Shown: in pieces, positions 42,789 through 42,861 of the stretch | How positions within the stretch are numbered: the first letter of the stretch is position 1 | How the letters are laid out: every line of letters starts with the position of its first letter | Origin: Oscillospiraceae bacterium | Lineage (GTDB): Bacteria > Bacillota > Clostridia > Oscillospirales > Oscillospiraceae | Assembly: GCA_902798545.1 (NCBI GenBank) | Contig: CADBWQ010000023.1 | Location: 1 to 42,861, forward strand | Reading direction: 5' to 3' | Length of the DNA: 42,861 nt | The notes under the pieces: generated by a model | Told to the model about the DNA's origin: nothing | Database searches by the model: none | The model's input: the letters and a program-made list of their open reading frames with translations, nothing else | Made by a program: the position numbers and the translations under genes

Positions 42789-42861
42789 CTTTCAATCAGC
42801 GGGAACGTCAGGCCCTTCCAGATCGCGGTGCCATCGGGATTGACCGTTGCACAGATGGTAG
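42785..42861 (-). CDS. Partial prophage protein, C-terminus only
   Basis: The frame entering from the right edge reads TICATVNPDGTAIWKGLTFP and ends LIER with TGA at 42,785, overlapping the next ATG. Only 24 residues are visible; position suggests a tail protein. Confidence 0.6.
   Translation of the reverse strand, partial: TICATVNPDGTAIWKGLTFPLIER

Overview
The window reads as an accessory region of a Gram-positive gut- or rumen-type Clostridia (Bacillota). Strong Shine-Dalgarno sites (GGAGG type), sigma-A promoters with 17-18 bp spacers, intrinsic terminators, a sortase-like surface protein, DUF4236/SHOCT and DUF1232 proteins and moderate GC all point that way. I cannot name the species. 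No rRNA, tRNA, CRISPR array, transposase or integrase was seen.

Layout. (1) 1-4,623: a divergent switch. An ImmA/IrrE-type metallopeptidase and a Com-like zinc ribbon run left; a LexA-type S24 repressor, an SRAP (YedK/HMCES) DNA-crosslink protein, an XRE-DUF551 protein and three small genes run right. (2) 4,807-7,157 (minus): an unrecognised three-gene cassette (HTH-membrane-coiled-coil protein, Gly/Ala-rich small protein, 446-aa protein) with its own promoter, a palindrome and a terminator. (3) 7,485-22,932 (minus): a large defence operon read from one near-consensus promoter at 23,008-23,036: type III-like Mod, type III-like Res helicase, 5-methylcytosine methyltransferase, DrmD-like SNF2 helicase, DrmA, DrmB, DrmC (PLD), Vsr endonuclease and a 57-aa protein. 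It mixes class 1 and class 2 DISARM parts with a type III-like pair and a mismatch endonuclease. (4) 23,185-26,857 (minus): a compact AT-rich three-gene unit of DUF3696-type ATPase, MIT_C/PLD-fold-like protein and SAM-dependent methyltransferase. It has its own extended -10 promoter and is the best candidate here for an undescribed defence system.

(5) 27,084-29,722: a five-gene minus operon of very small proteins (including a 46-aa DUF1232 protein and an HTH-membrane protein) divergent from an XRE regulator, with a perfect 14-bp inverted-repeat operator between them. A further HTH-membrane-coiled-coil protein has its own inverted repeat. (6) 29,869-32,060 (plus): a run of small cytoplasmic, membrane and zinc-ribbon proteins, the first behind a hairpin that can mask its ribosome-binding site. 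(7) 32,128-32,530: a complete SAM-I/SAM-IV-type riboswitch with aptamer, antiterminator and terminator, controlling only a 28-codon ORF. (8) 32,640-38,239: DUF4236-SHOCT protein, exported protein, a promoter-terminator-bounded unknown small RNA, a lipoprotein, and a large CxxC-repeat surface protein. (9) 38,495-42,861: an AP2/zinc-ribbon protein, then the lysis end of a prophage on the minus strand (tail protein, two small genes, lysozyme-peptidoglycan-binding endolysin, holin).

How the genes may work together: regions 2-5 look like a defence island between phage-derived sequences. The cytosine methyltransferase, Vsr and Mod would mark and maintain self DNA while DrmA-D and Res act on unmarked DNA. 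Small HTH regulators with their own operators keep the flanking cassettes quiet. All functions are inferred from sequence motifs; nothing was searched against a database.
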